A stretch of DNA of 64,000 nt from Planosporangium flavigriseum (GCF_011947225.1 NZ_JAATVW010000003.1:358719-422718), one strand, 5' to 3'. Shown: positions 41,485-54,412, numbered from the stretch's first letter. Numbers and translations: made by a program. Notes: generated by a model not told the origin, from the sequence alone.

Positions 41485-42767
41485 AACGCGAACTGCTCCT
41501 CGTCAGGGACGCTGACCCGCTCCACCGAAACGCCCAGCGCCCGCAGGTCGGCGACGAAGTCCGGGTACCCGCGGTCGATGTGGAACACGTCCCCGACCTC
41601 GGTCACGCCCTCCGCGCACAGTCCGGCGATGACGAGCCCGGCACCGGCGCGGATGTCCGTCGCCCGTACCGGCGCACCGGACAGGCGCTCGCGACCCCGT
41701 ACGACAGCGTGGTGGCCATCGGTACGGATGTCGGCACCCAGCCGCGCCATCTCGTTGATGAACGAGAAGCGCCCGTCGAAGATGTTCTCGGTCACCAGCG
41801 AGGCGCCGTCGCTGACCGAGGCCAGGCCGATCGCCATGGGCAGCAGGTCGGTGGCGAATCCCGGGAACGGCAGCGTGACGATGTCCACCGCCGTGGGGCG
41901 CCGCTCCATCCGTACCCGGAACTGCCCCTCCCCCGCGTCGACCCGCGCGCCCGCGGTCGTGAGCTTGTCGAGGGCGATCTCGAGGTGACTCGGCTCGGCA
42001 CCGATGACGGTCACGTCGCCCCGGGTCATGGCCGCGCCGAAGGCCCACGTGCCGGCGACGATCCGGTCCCCGATCGTGCGGTGCTCGACCGGATGGAGTT
42101 CGTCGACCCCCTCGATGACGAGCTGTGACGTACCGACGCCGTCGATCTTCGCGCCCATCGCGGTGAGCATGTCGCAGATGTCGACGATCTCCGGCTCCCG
42201 CGCGGCGTTGTCGATCTCCGTGGTGCCCTTGGCCAGGACGGCCGCCATCAGCAGGTTCTCAGTGGCGCCCACGCTCGGGAAGTCCAGCCAGATCGTCGCG
42301 CCGTGCAGCCGGGGCGCCGACGCGATGACGAAGCCGTGCTCGCTGGTGACCTCGGCGCCCATCCGGCGTAATCCGTCGACGTGCATGTCCAGGCCGCGGG
42401 AACCGATCGCGTCGCCGCCCGGATAGGCGACCCGCACATAGCCGCACCGCGCCACCAACGGGCCGAGCACACAGATGGAGGCGCGCAGCCGGCGAACGAG
42501 GTCGTAGTCGGCCTCGCTGCCCAGAACGCCAGGAGTGTCGATCACGGCCTGGTTGCCGTCGACCGTCACGTCACAGCCGAGGCGGCGCAGCACCTCCGCC
42601 ATGATGGCGATGTCGGTGATGCGCGGCACGTTCGTCACCACGGTACGGCCGGGCGCGAGTAGCGCCGCGGCCATGAGCTTGAGGGCGGAGTTCTTCGCGC
42701 CCACCACAGGTACTTCGCCGGCGAGACGAGCGCCACCGACGACACGGATCAGGTCCACGCCGGCCAT
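41481..42767 (-). CDS. murA: UDP-N-acetylglucosamine 1-carboxyvinyltransferase
   Basis: This 428-residue protein has the normal MurA length, with substrate residues in [17 protein letters not shown] and the catalytic loop [12 protein letters not shown]. The loop residue that is Cys115 in E. coli is Asp here (Asp119), as in mycobacteria and chlamydiae, where it gives intrinsic fosfomycin resistance because the drug alkylates that Cys. The following residue pattern SRG differs from the usual SRP. It transfers enolpyruvate from PEP to UDP-GlcNAc, the first committed step of peptidoglycan synthesis. It is divergent from the adenosyltransferase gene with only 29 bp between starts. Confidence 0.95.
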   Translation of the reverse strand: MAGVDLIRVVGGARLAGEVPVVGAKNSALKLMAAALLAPGRTVVTNVPRITDIAIMAEVLRRLGCDVTVDGNQAVIDTPGVLGSEADYDLVRRLRASICVLGPLVARCGYVRVAYPGGDAIGSRGLDMHVDGLRRMGAEVTSEHGFVIASAPRLHGATIWLDFPSVGATENLLMAAVLAKGTTEIDNAAREPEIVDICDMLTAMGAKIDGVGTSQLVIEGVDELHPVEHRTIGDRIVAGTWAFGAAMTRGDVTVIGAEPSHLEIALDKLTTAGARVDAGEGQFRVRMERRPTAVDIVTLPFPGFATDLLPMAIGLASVSDGASLVTENIFDGRFSFINEMARLGADIRTDGHHAVVRGRERLSGAPVRATDIRAGAGLVIAGLCAEGVTEVGDVFHIDRGYPDFVADLRALGVSVERVSVPDEEQFAF

Positions 42768-42796
42768 CGTAAGGCGGCATCCGTACGCTTGCAGCC

Positions 42797-43372
42797 ATGG
42801 CCGTCCACCTGACCCGCATCTACACGAAAACCGGCGATGCCGGCACCACCGGTCTGGGCGACTTCAGCCGGGTGCCGAAGACCCACCCTCGCATCGCCGC
42901 CTATGCCGACGCCGAAGAGTGCAACGCCGCGCTCGGCGTGGCCCTCGCGCTCGGTCAACTCCCCGATGACCTGCGACGAGTCATCACGATCGTGCAGAAC
43001 GATCTTTTCGATGTCGGCGCCGATCTGTGCAACCCGATCGTTGCCGAGCCGGAGTATCCGCCCCTGCGGGTGACCGAGGACTACATCACCCGGCTCGAGG
43101 GCTGGTGTGACGAGCACAACGCCCGTCTGTCCAAGTTGGACTCCTTCATCCTGCCCGGCGGAACGCCGGGTGCGGCGCTGCTGCACGTCGCACGGGTGGT
43201 GTGCCGGCGGGCCGAGCGCTCGGCGTGGGCAGCCATCGAGGCTGACCCGGAGCGTACGAACACGCTGACGGCGAAGTACCTCAACCGCCTGTCGGATCTG
43301 CTGTTCATCCTGTGCCGCGTGGCGAACCCGGACGGCGACGTGAAGTGGCTACCCGGCGGCGAACGCGTATGA
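42797..43372 (+). CDS. Cob(I)yrinic acid a,c-diamide adenosyltransferase, PduO/MMAB type
   Basis: This 191-residue protein has the PduO-type ATP site [12 protein letters not shown] at the N-terminus, the [13 protein letters not shown] helix (Arg contacts to ATP and cobalamin) and [13 protein letters not shown] at the C-terminus. It transfers the 5'-deoxyadenosyl group of ATP to cob(I)alamin to make adenosylcobalamin, and in this family it hands the cofactor directly to methylmalonyl-CoA-type mutases. That fits the two mutase genes and the MeaB-type GTPase in the window. Its stop overlaps the ATG of the following VOC gene, so the two are translationally coupled. Confidence 0.94.
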   Translation: MAVHLTRIYTKTGDAGTTGLGDFSRVPKTHPRIAAYADAEECNAALGVALALGQLPDDLRRVITIVQNDLFDVGADLCNPIVAEPEYPPLRVTEDYITRLEGWCDEHNARLSKLDSFILPGGTPGAALLHVARVVCRRAERSAWAAIEADPERTNTLTAKYLNRLSDLLFILCRVANPDGDVKWLPGGERV

Positions 43373-43773
43373 CCCTCTCCATGATCAAGAAGGGGATCCA
43401 CCACGTCGAGCTCTGGGTACCCGATCTCGCTCGCGCCGAGGCGAGCTGGGGTTGGCTGCTCGAATCGCTCGGCTGGCAGTCCTACCAGCGCTGGGACGCC
43501 GGCCGGTCCTGGCGGCTCGACGAGGTCTACATCGTGGTCGAGCGGACACCGGCGCTGAACGCAGCAGAGCACGACCGGCACCGGCCCGGCCTCAACCACC
43601 TGGCCCTGCACGCCGGCCCCCGCGAGAACGTCGACGCCCTCGCAGCCGAGGCGCCGGCGCACGGCTGGGAACCGCTGTTCGCGGACCGGTACCCGTACGC
43701 CGGAGGCCCCGACCACTACGCGGCCTTCCTGGTGGACCGGGACGGTTTCGAGGTGGAACTGGTGGCGAGCTAA
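43369..43773 (+). CDS. VOC (glyoxalase/bleomycin-resistance) family protein
   Basis: An ATGA overlap with the adenosyltransferase stop fixes the start and gives 134 residues. There are two short VOC modules: the first metal-ligand-like His is in KKGIHHVELWVPDLA, the second in GLNHLALHAG, and the closing Glu in DGFEVELVAS. The VOC fold hosts dioxygenases, epimerases and resistance proteins, and the reaction is not predictable. The coupling suggests related use but does not prove it. Tail-to-tail overlap of four bases with the DUF2550 gene. Confidence 0.85.
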   Translation: MTLSMIKKGIHHVELWVPDLARAEASWGWLLESLGWQSYQRWDAGRSWRLDEVYIVVERTPALNAAEHDRHRPGLNHLALHAGPRENVDALAAEAPAHGWEPLFADRYPYAGGPDHYAAFLVDRDGFEVELVAS

Positions 43774-44210
43774 CGGGCCGCTATACGTGTCGAGACCGCC
43801 CCCGGAGGAACGGCCTCGATCCAGGACAGGAAGCCGGCGAGCGTCGACTCCGCCATCGCGATCTCGATAGACGTGCTGTCACTGACGCAGCGGACGACCA
43901 CCCAGTCAGGCGCCAGCACGAGCCGCTCCGGGCCGTCCGGTACCCGGCGGCTCTCGATCTCCACCGCACGGCGGGAGAGCGTGCGCCGGGGGCGCAGCGA
44001 GAAGCTGAACATCCGATACCACCGGAGTTCGTCCCCGGCGAACCGGCCGATGCCGGGCGACCAGCCCCGGCCGGGCACAACGGTGGACAGTCGCCAGCTC
44101 AGCTCGATGGTGCCGACGCTGCGGGCGATGAAACCACGCCGGAGAAACAGCACTCCCAGCGCGAGCAGCAGGACGAACACACCGATGCCGATCCCTTCCA
44201 AGACCCTCAT
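43770..44210 (-). CDS. DUF2550 domain-containing membrane protein
   Basis: This 146-residue protein has one N-terminal membrane segment (GIGIGVFVLLLALGVLFLRR) and a cytoplasmic beta-rich domain with the family stretch LRWYRMFSFSLRPRR and WVVVRCV. DUF2550 proteins are actinobacterial and are found next to the ATP synthase epsilon gene, as here (15 bp downstream of atpC). The function is unknown. Probably the last gene of the atp transcript. Confidence 0.85.
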   Translation of the reverse strand: MRVLEGIGIGVFVLLLALGVLFLRRGFIARSVGTIELSWRLSTVVPGRGWSPGIGRFAGDELRWYRMFSFSLRPRRTLSRRAVEIESRRVPDGPERLVLAPDWVVVRCVSDSTSIEIAMAESTLAGFLSWIEAVPPGAVSTRIAAR

Positions 44211-44225
44211 CGGCGTCGTCCCGGG

Positions 44226-44513
44226 TCAGTGCGCCGCGGCTGGCGTGGTCGCTGGTGCACAGTCCTCGGCGAGGACGGTGACGCTGTCTTCGGTCACCGA
44301 CAGGAACCCGCCGGAGACGTCGTAGGCCTGCTCGCCGCCGCCCGGAAGCTTGATACGTACCTTGCTCGGCTCAGCCAGCTGGCCCAGCAGCGGAGCGTGA
44401 CCGGGCATGACACCGAGCTCACCCTCGGTCGTCCGGGCGATCAGCATGTCGGCGTCGCCGGACCACACCTTCTCCTCAACGGACACGACCTCGACGTGCA
44501 CCTGCCTCGCCAC
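44226..44513 (-). CDS. atpC: ATP synthase epsilon subunit, lacking the C-terminal helical domain
   Basis: At 95 residues it is much shorter than E. coli epsilon (139) or mycobacterial epsilon (about 121). The beta-sandwich domain is complete (VHVEVVSVEEKVWSGDAD, GELGVMPGHAPLLGQL, GGFLSVTEDSVTVLAED), but the chain then ends with a short ATTPAAAH tail. The two helices that latch into F1 and inhibit ATP hydrolysis are absent. The stop codon is clean and the next gene starts 15 bp later, so this is not an obvious frameshift. It is separated from atpD by 147 bp with a hairpin. Confidence 0.93.
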   Translation of the reverse strand: MARQVHVEVVSVEEKVWSGDADMLIARTTEGELGVMPGHAPLLGQLAEPSKVRIKLPGGGEQAYDVSGGFLSVTEDSVTVLAEDCAPATTPAAAH

Positions 44514-44616
44514 TTGGTTCTCCTCTAGCGCCAGGACGGGATCGTCCGAGTGTAATCAATCCTGCTGGCCGTCGGGCCATGGGGGCCGACGGTGCGTGAC
44601 CGCCGGCATGAACGAA

Positions 44617-44646
44617 GGGGTCGGCCCCCACCTGAGAGCCGACCCC
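44617..44646 (-). terminator. Hairpin between atpD and atpC
   Basis: Perfect 9-base arms GGGGTCGGC and GCCGACCCC flank a 12-base loop, 14 bp after the atpD stop and about 100 bp before the atpC start. It may terminate part of the transcription or stabilise the upstream mRNA. Confidence 0.6.
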
Positions 44647-44660
44647 GTCGTCACAACGTG

Positions 44661-47002
<2,342 letters not shown>

Positions 47003-47004
47003 AC

Positions 47005-48651
<1,647 letters not shown>

Positions 48652-48709
48652 CCTCTGCTTCCTCTGGTCTCAGCTCGGGTAACCCGAGGGAATAAATCGA
48701 TTCTCGTCG

Positions 48710-49531
48710 CTACCTAGCGAGCGTGGTGCGGGCCTCTGCCAGCCTCCGCTGCACGGTTCCGTCGTAAAGGTCGGAGCCGACCCGAACGCTCACCCCGCCG
48801 ATGACCTCAGGCTTGACCTCGACTTTCAGGGATACCTGACGACCGTACATCTGGGCTAGCTTGTCGGCCAATGTCCGTTCCTCCGCCTCGGTGGGCGCCG
48901 ACGCCATGACGACGTAGGCAACCGAAGCGCCGCGCCGCGCCGCCGCCAGCTCGACGAGCCGGGTGAGCGAGGTCAGCAGGGACCGCCCACCGAAGCCGGT
49001 CAGGGCCAGCTCCGCCAGGCGTACGGTCACCGGCTTCGCCTTGCCCTCGAGCAGCGAACGCACCAGCTCGGCGCGCCGCTCGACCTCGACAGTGGAGTCG
49101 CCGAGCGCCAGGCCGAGTCGCATGTTGCTCTCGACGATCTGCCCGAACCGGAACAACTCGTCCTCGACCTCGGCCAGCTCACCCTCGCGCTCCGCGGCGG
49201 CGAGCAGCAGGTCGGCGCCGAGCCGCTCAGTCGCGTTGAGCAGCTCGCTCGGCCGCGCCCAGCGGCCGCTCACCAGGTCGGTGAGCAGCGCGAGGGTCTC
49301 GTTGCCGACCTTGCCACCCAGCAGCCGGCGCAGCAGGTCGACCCGCACGACGGTCGGCCGGCTGACATCCGCGAGCGCCCGGCGCAGGCCGGGCTCGCGG
49401 CTGAGCAGCCGAGCGACCGTCAGGATCTCGTCGGCGATCTCCCGCAGGCGTGCCGAGTCGGTGCCGCCGGCGAGCTCGTCGAGCTGCCGCTGCACCGGCG
49501 CGTACGCCTCACGGATAGCCGCGGGCTCCAT
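48710..49531 (-). CDS. atpH: ATP synthase delta subunit
   Basis: This 273-residue protein is the long actinobacterial form of delta, against about 177 residues in E. coli. The canonical OSCP-like segment is at the C-terminus (LADKLAQMYGRQVSLKVEVK, IGGVSVRVGSDLYDGTVQRR). It fixes the peripheral stalk to the top of F1. Unlike mycobacteria, the b and delta proteins are separate here. The start overlaps the atpF stop by one base. Confidence 0.95.
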   Translation of the reverse strand: MEPAAIREAYAPVQRQLDELAGGTDSARLREIADEILTVARLLSREPGLRRALADVSRPTVVRVDLLRRLLGGKVGNETLALLTDLVSGRWARPSELLNATERLGADLLLAAAEREGELAEVEDELFRFGQIVESNMRLGLALGDSTVEVERRAELVRSLLEGKAKPVTVRLAELALTGFGGRSLLTSLTRLVELAAARRGASVAYVVMASAPTEAEERTLADKLAQMYGRQVSLKVEVKPEVIGGVSVRVGSDLYDGTVQRRLAEARTTLAR

Positions 49532-50097
49532 CAGCGCCGCCCTCCAGCCCTGGCCGGCTCGGTGCCTTCGCCGAGCTCAGCCAGGAAGCGCTCGACCGTG
49601 CCGCGACGACGGGCCTCGTCCTCGAGCGACTCGCCGACGATGCGGCCCGCCAACTCGACCGCCAAGCTGCCCACCTCGGAGCGCAGCTCACGGACGATCG
49701 TCGACCGCTCGGCGGCGAGCGCCTCCCGGCCGGCGTTGATGATCCGCTCGGACTCCTCGCGAGCCTGCGCGAGGATCTCGTCGCGGATTCCGACCGCGTC
49801 GGCGCGCGCTTCCTCACGGATGCGCGCGGCGTCGCCACGGGCGTCAGCGAGCTGCTGGCGGTACTGCTCCAGCAGCGTGTTCGCCTCGGCCTGTGCCTGC
49901 TCGGCCCGCTTGATGCCGCCCTCGATCGCCTCGACCCGCGCCTGGAACGTCTGCTCCATGCGGGGGAAGACGTACTTCATCAGGATGAAGCAGAGCAGGG
50001 CGAAGCCGATCGCGCCGACGACGATCTCCTGCCAGATCGGGATGATCGGGTTCGGAGGCTGTTCGGCAGCGCCCTCAGCGAGAAGGAAAAGGTGCAT
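49531..50097 (-). CDS. atpF: ATP synthase F0 b subunit
   Basis: This 188-residue protein has one membrane helix (IVVGAIGFALLCFILMKYVFP) followed by a long charged coiled coil (RVEAIEGGIKRAEQAQAEAN onward), the peripheral stalk. It is placed between atpE and atpH as expected and shares one base with atpH. Confidence 0.95.
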   Translation of the reverse strand: MHLFLLAEGAAEQPPNPIIPIWQEIVVGAIGFALLCFILMKYVFPRMEQTFQARVEAIEGGIKRAEQAQAEANTLLEQYRQQLADARGDAARIREEARADAVGIRDEILAQAREESERIINAGREALAAERSTIVRELRSEVGSLAVELAGRIVGESLEDEARRRGTVERFLAELGEGTEPARAGGRR

Positions 50098-50123
50098 GGG
50101 GTACTCCCCTCGTTACCGACGGA

Positions 50124-50426
<303 letters not shown>

Positions 50427-50437
50427 TCAGTTGTTTC

Positions 50438-51226
50438 TCAGTGCTCTTCGGCGAGCGCGCCCTGCAGGTACGCGGCGGTCAGCAGGACGAAGACATAGGC
50501 CTGCAGGATCGCGATGACCGCTTCGAACAGCGTCAGCAGAATCGCCAGCAGCCAGGCCACCAGCGAAATCGGCTTCAGCAACACAGTGTTCAGGCCGAGG
50601 AGCGTGAAGCCGCCGAGCGTGAAGACCAGCAGGATCAGGTGGCCGGCGAACATGTTGGCGAAGAGCCGGATCGCGAGCGTGATCGGCCGGAGGATCAGGT
50701 TCGAGAAGAACTCGATCGGGACCAGGATCGGCGCGACCCACCACGGCGTGCCCGGAGGGAGGGTGTTCATCCTGAGGTACTTGGCGAAACCGTGCTTGCG
50801 GATGCCGGCGTAGTTGTAGAGCACCCAGGAGAGCAGGCCGAGGAACGCCGGGAACGCGATGTGCGACATCGGCGAGATCTGGGCCAGCGGGATGATGCCC
50901 CAGATGTTCGAGACGAAGATGAACAGGAACAGCGACGTCAGGTACGGCGCGAACCGGAGCCCCTCGTGACCGATGACGTCGCGGGCGACTCCGTCGCGGA
51001 TGAAGCCGTACATCGACTCGGCGAGCCACTGGCCCTTGCTCGGGACCAGCTTGGGGCTGCGGTAGGCGATCAGGAAAAACAGAATCACCAGCGCGATGCC
51101 GAGCCAGAGCAGCACCGTGATCTTGGAGATCCAGGGCTGCCCACCCAAGCCGGGCAGGAAGAACTCCTCGACACTAGGCGGGAAATGTGCCCCACCCTCG
51201 GCGAGCACCGCCGGTAGCTGCCTCAC
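50438..51226 (-). CDS. atpB: ATP synthase F0 a subunit
   Basis: This 262-residue membrane protein has the essential Arg in LILRPITLAIRLFANMFAGH (the LAIRLFAN motif), followed by the ITLF-type helices and VFVLLTAAYLQGALAEEH at the C-terminus. It forms the two proton half-channels beside the c-ring. It is the first structural subunit gene of the operon after the small atpI-like gene. Confidence 0.95.
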   Translation of the reverse strand: MRQLPAVLAEGGAHFPPSVEEFFLPGLGGQPWISKITVLLWLGIALVILFFLIAYRSPKLVPSKGQWLAESMYGFIRDGVARDVIGHEGLRFAPYLTSLFLFIFVSNIWGIIPLAQISPMSHIAFPAFLGLLSWVLYNYAGIRKHGFAKYLRMNTLPPGTPWWVAPILVPIEFFSNLILRPITLAIRLFANMFAGHLILLVFTLGGFTLLGLNTVLLKPISLVAWLLAILLTLFEAVIAILQAYVFVLLTAAYLQGALAEEH

Positions 51227-51251
51227 CGCACCACCCTTCGTCCGCCCGGCG

Positions 51252-51467
51252 CTAAGCGCCCAGCCTCTTAACGATCAAGTAGATCGCCGCTGCAGTGCCG
51301 ACGACCAGCCCCAGGATGAGCCCGATGTGCGGCAACCCGAGCCAGCTATCGAGCAGCCACCCGAGGAAACCCCAGACGGCAATCCCGCCCATCAGGTAGC
51401 CGAGCGCCGTGTATCCGGCGTTGGCACCGGCGGCACCCTGCCGCTGAGGGGACTGGTCATCTGACAT
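51252..51467 (-). CDS. AtpZ/AtpI-like small membrane protein
   Basis: This 71-residue protein has a polar N-terminus and two membrane helices (ALGYLMGGIAVWGFLGWLLD and IGLILGLVVGTAAAIYLIV), the layout of the AtpZ/AtpI family that helps c-ring assembly or Mg/Ca transport beside ATP synthase operons. It lies 25 bp before atpB. Confidence 0.85.
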   Translation of the reverse strand: MSDDQSPQRQGAAGANAGYTALGYLMGGIAVWGFLGWLLDSWLGLPHIGLILGLVVGTAAAIYLIVKRLGA

Positions 51468-51510
51468 GACGCGGGAAACATATCAGCCGGGAATCCGCGT
51501 CCGTGACTCG

Positions 51511-51536
51511 ACCCCCGCGTGGTCACGCGCGGGGGT
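51511..51536. terminator. Hairpin upstream of the atp operon
   Basis: Perfect 9-base arms ACCCCCGCG and CGCGGGGGT around an 8-base loop lie between the ATP-synthase-I-like gene and the AtpZ-like gene. It could end the former transcript or act as a leader structure before the main atp operon. The rest of this 215-bp gap shows nothing clear. Confidence 0.5.
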
Positions 51537-51682
51537 GGCGCAAGCGTCTCCGGGGGCTCGAACCGGCGAGCGAACACATTACTCGCGGTGGCCCAGGTGT
51601 CCAGATACCACCGACGAGATTGTCGCGAACCTGACTCACCGGTCAGCCGCACCGCTTCGTCCAGCTGCCCGGACAAGCGTCA

Positions 51683-52117
51683 CTACTGCGGATCTATCTC
51701 CACATAGGGAATGCGAGCCCGCGCGGCCCACCAGATGTGGCCAGCGTTCCAGCCGAGCACGGCGGCGAGGATGGCGTACGCCATCGGATGCAGCCCCGGC
51801 CACGTACTGTCACCGAACGCGATGAGCAGGACACCCAGCAGGCTGAACTTGGTGGCGTAGGTGGCCAGCCCCACCGGCATGGTCAGCTGGGTACTGATCG
51901 AGTCGGCCCAGGCAACGGCGAGGCCGGACAGGACATAGCTGACAGCGACCCCGGCGACGCCGATCGCGGCGCCGAGCGCGCCCTGCGGGCCGCGCGTGAT
52001 CGCGGCGACCGGGACGGCGAACACCAGTACGATCGCGCAACCGATCAGCCCGGCCGGCAGGTGGTTGAGTCGCCGGCGAATACGCCCCGGGCGTCGTACG
52101 GTCTCGGTGCTGGTCAT
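51683..52117 (-). CDS. ATP synthase protein I-like membrane protein
   Basis: This 144-residue protein has four hydrophobic segments (LIGCAIVLVFAVPVAAI, ALGAAIGVAGVAVSYVLSGLA, ATYATKFSLLGVLLIAF, MAYAILAAVLGWNAGHIWW). The YATKFSLLGVLL region resembles AtpI proteins, and the location ahead of the atp operon supports the call. It may help assemble the c-ring. The short charged C-terminus (RARIPYVEIDP) is typical of actinobacterial members. Confidence 0.75.
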   Translation of the reverse strand: MTSTETVRRPGRIRRRLNHLPAGLIGCAIVLVFAVPVAAITRGPQGALGAAIGVAGVAVSYVLSGLAVAWADSISTQLTMPVGLATYATKFSLLGVLLIAFGDSTWPGLHPMAYAILAAVLGWNAGHIWWAARARIPYVEIDPQ

Positions 52118-52167
52118 TTCGAGAATTCTACGGGCGGCTCGCCTGCCGTCCGGGTAACCCTTGACGT

Positions 52168-53700
52168 ATGCGCTGTCTGGTCACGGGCGCCACCGGGTAC
52201 GTCGGCGGGCGGCTCGTCCCCCGCCTGCTGCGCGCCGGTCACGACGTCCGGTGCCTGACGCGCGATGCCCGCCGGCTGCGCGACGTTCCGTGGGCCGGCC
52301 AGGTCGAAGTAGTCATCGGCGATGTGAGCGACCCGGCCACGCTCGCCCCCGCATTCGCCGGCGTCGACGTCGCCTACTACCTGGTCCACTCGCTGGGCCG
52401 CGGCGACTTTGAGGAAATCGACCGGGCGAACGCCACGAACGTCGCGAAAGAGGCAGTGGCGGCAGGGGTACAGCGGATCGTCTACCTCGGCGGCCCGGCG
52501 CCCACCGGCCATGGAGACGGTTCGGCGCACCTGCGCTCACGCGCCGAGGTGGCCGGGGTCCTGCTGGCCAGCGGCGTGCCGACGGTCGTACTGCGGGCGG
52601 GCGTGATCATCGGGTCGGGGTCGGCATCGTTCGAGATGCTGCGCTACCTCACCGAGCGGTTGCCGGTCATGGTCGCGCCCCGGTGGGTACGCAGCCACAT
52701 CCAGCCGATCGCCATCCGGGACGTGCTGCGGTACCTGGTGTCCGCCGCCGACGCGTTCCCGCCGGGGACCAACCGCGCCTTCGACATCGGTGGCCCGGAC
52801 GTTCTCACGTACGCCGACCTGATTCAGGGGTACGCGGCAGTGGCCGGCCTGCCGCGGCGCCGTATCCTGCCGGTCCGGCCGCTGACCCCGAAACTGTCGG
52901 CGCTGTGGGTCGGGCTCGTCACGCCGGTACCCGGTGCGATCGCCCGTCCCCTGGTCGCGAGCCTGGTGCACGAGGCGGTCTGCGGCGAGCACGACATCGA
53001 GACGTACATACCGGACCCACCGGAAGGGCTGACCGGCTTCGACGACGCCGTCCGACTCGCGCTCCGCCGCGTCCGCGACGCCGACGTCGAAACCAGATGG
53101 TCGACCGCCATGTGGTCGGACGCGCCGAGCGAGCCGCTGCCGACCGACCCGACCTGGTCCGGCGGGACCGTCTACACCGATGAACGGGAGCGCCAGGTCC
53201 GGGCGCCGACGGGCGACCTGTGGCGGGTGATCGAGGCGATCGGCGGGGAGAACGGCTGGTACTCGTTCCCGCTCGCCTGGTCCGTACGCGGCTGGCTCGA
53301 CCGGCTCGTCGGCGGGGTGGGGCTGCGCCGGGGACGGCGCGACCCGCGCCGGTTGCAGGTCGGCGAGGCGCTCGACTTCTGGCGGGTGGAGGAGATCGAG
53401 CCGGGCGCGCTGCTACGGCTGCGCGCGGAGATGCGCCTGCCGGGCCGGGCCTGGCTGGAGATGCGGGTGTGCGACGGAGGCGGCGGCGACAAGCACAGCC
53501 GGTACCGCCAGCGCGCCGTCTTCCTGCCGAAGGGCCTGGCCGGACACGCGTACTGGGCCTGCGTCTGGCCGTTCCACGCGGTGATCTTCGGCGGGATGGC
53601 CCGCAACATCGCCCGCGCCGCTGAGCGTCAGCCGCCGAGCAGCGCGGCGGCCAGCGGCCGGACGGTCGCCTCGATCTCGTCCGCGACACGGCCGAAGTAG
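52168..53700 (+). CDS. NAD(P)-binding SDR-like protein fused to DUF2867
   Basis: This 510-residue protein starts with an atypical SDR Rossmann domain (MRCLVTGATGYVGGRLVPRL, NmrA-like, about residues 1-300). It ends with a DUF2867 domain (about 325-480; WRVEEIEPGALLRLRAEM, YRQRAVFLPKGLAG). Fusions of this kind are common in actinobacteria, with no known reaction. The C-terminal 25 or so residues after MARNIARAA are low-complexity and lie over the 3' end of the opposite phosphatase gene (73-bp convergent overlap). The stop position is as read; a frameshift near the end cannot be excluded. Confidence 0.85.
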   Translation: MRCLVTGATGYVGGRLVPRLLRAGHDVRCLTRDARRLRDVPWAGQVEVVIGDVSDPATLAPAFAGVDVAYYLVHSLGRGDFEEIDRANATNVAKEAVAAGVQRIVYLGGPAPTGHGDGSAHLRSRAEVAGVLLASGVPTVVLRAGVIIGSGSASFEMLRYLTERLPVMVAPRWVRSHIQPIAIRDVLRYLVSAADAFPPGTNRAFDIGGPDVLTYADLIQGYAAVAGLPRRRILPVRPLTPKLSALWVGLVTPVPGAIARPLVASLVHEAVCGEHDIETYIPDPPEGLTGFDDAVRLALRRVRDADVETRWSTAMWSDAPSEPLPTDPTWSGGTVYTDERERQVRAPTGDLWRVIEAIGGENGWYSFPLAWSVRGWLDRLVGGVGLRRGRRDPRRLQVGEALDFWRVEEIEPGALLRLRAEMRLPGRAWLEMRVCDGGGGDKHSRYRQRAVFLPKGLAGHAYWACVWPFHAVIFGGMARNIARAAERQPPSSAAASGRTVASISSATRPK

Positions 53701-54224
53701 TCGTGGCCACGGCCCCACGGGTCGTCGAGGTCGTCCCCGGGCAGCGGCGGCCGGCCGCGGCGGATCCTCGCCGCCGCGGACACCAGGGCGACGCCCCGCG
53801 CGTACACCGCGTCGGCGTCAGGCGCGGCGGGCGGCAGTGCGGACAGGTCGACAGCCGGCAGCAGCCGGCCGAACTCGCCCAGGACGAACGTACGGTCGGC
53901 GGCGTCAACGGCGAGGCCGAGCACGAACTCGTACTGCTCACCGGTTGCCGTCAGGATCAGATCGGACGCCTCGATGTGCTCGGCGGCCAGCTGGCGGGCG
54001 CGGAAGTCCTCGACATCGCCCCCACGGCTGAGCACCTGCCGGGCGGCCGACGGGTCCATGCGGTCACCCGCGTGCCAGCCACCGGTGCCCGTACTGTGCA
54101 CGAGCAGCAACTCGTCGGCCTTGTCGCCGGCCAGCTCGCGGGCGGCGACCACGAGCAGCCGCTCGGCCATCGGCGACCGGCAGATGTTGCCCATGCAAAC
54201 GTGCAGTACGGAGAACGGCGGCAC
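53628..54224 (-). CDS. Low-molecular-weight protein-tyrosine phosphatase
   Basis: This 198-residue protein has the P-loop CMGNICRS (Cys10, Arg16) at the N-terminus and the general-acid region DDPWG near residue 168, where LMW-PTPs have DP. An insert makes it longer than the usual 150-160. It dephosphorylates phosphotyrosine or phosphoarginine; the substrate is unknown. In actinobacteria such genes often lie near sua5 and atp genes, as here. The next gene upstream is the TIR gene on the opposite strand. Confidence 0.9.
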   Translation of the reverse strand: MPPFSVLHVCMGNICRSPMAERLLVVAARELAGDKADELLLVHSTGTGGWHAGDRMDPSAARQVLSRGGDVEDFRARQLAAEHIEASDLILTATGEQYEFVLGLAVDAADRTFVLGEFGRLLPAVDLSALPPAAPDADAVYARGVALVSAAARIRRGRPPLPGDDLDDPWGRGHDYFGRVADEIEATVRPLAAALLGG

Positions 54225-54412
54225 TACGCCTCCGACGCGAAGAATGATCCGGTCACCATGGCGTCGAAAGTTTACGCACGGTCGCCTGTCGGCCGGCTAT
54301 GCGGGCTGCCGGTACGACCGCGACCGGCTGCCCTTCCACATAGACTCTGGGGAATTGGTGCGCACCTCGACCAATCCGCCTTCGTAACGTTCGTTTATCT
54401 CCGGAGCGAACC

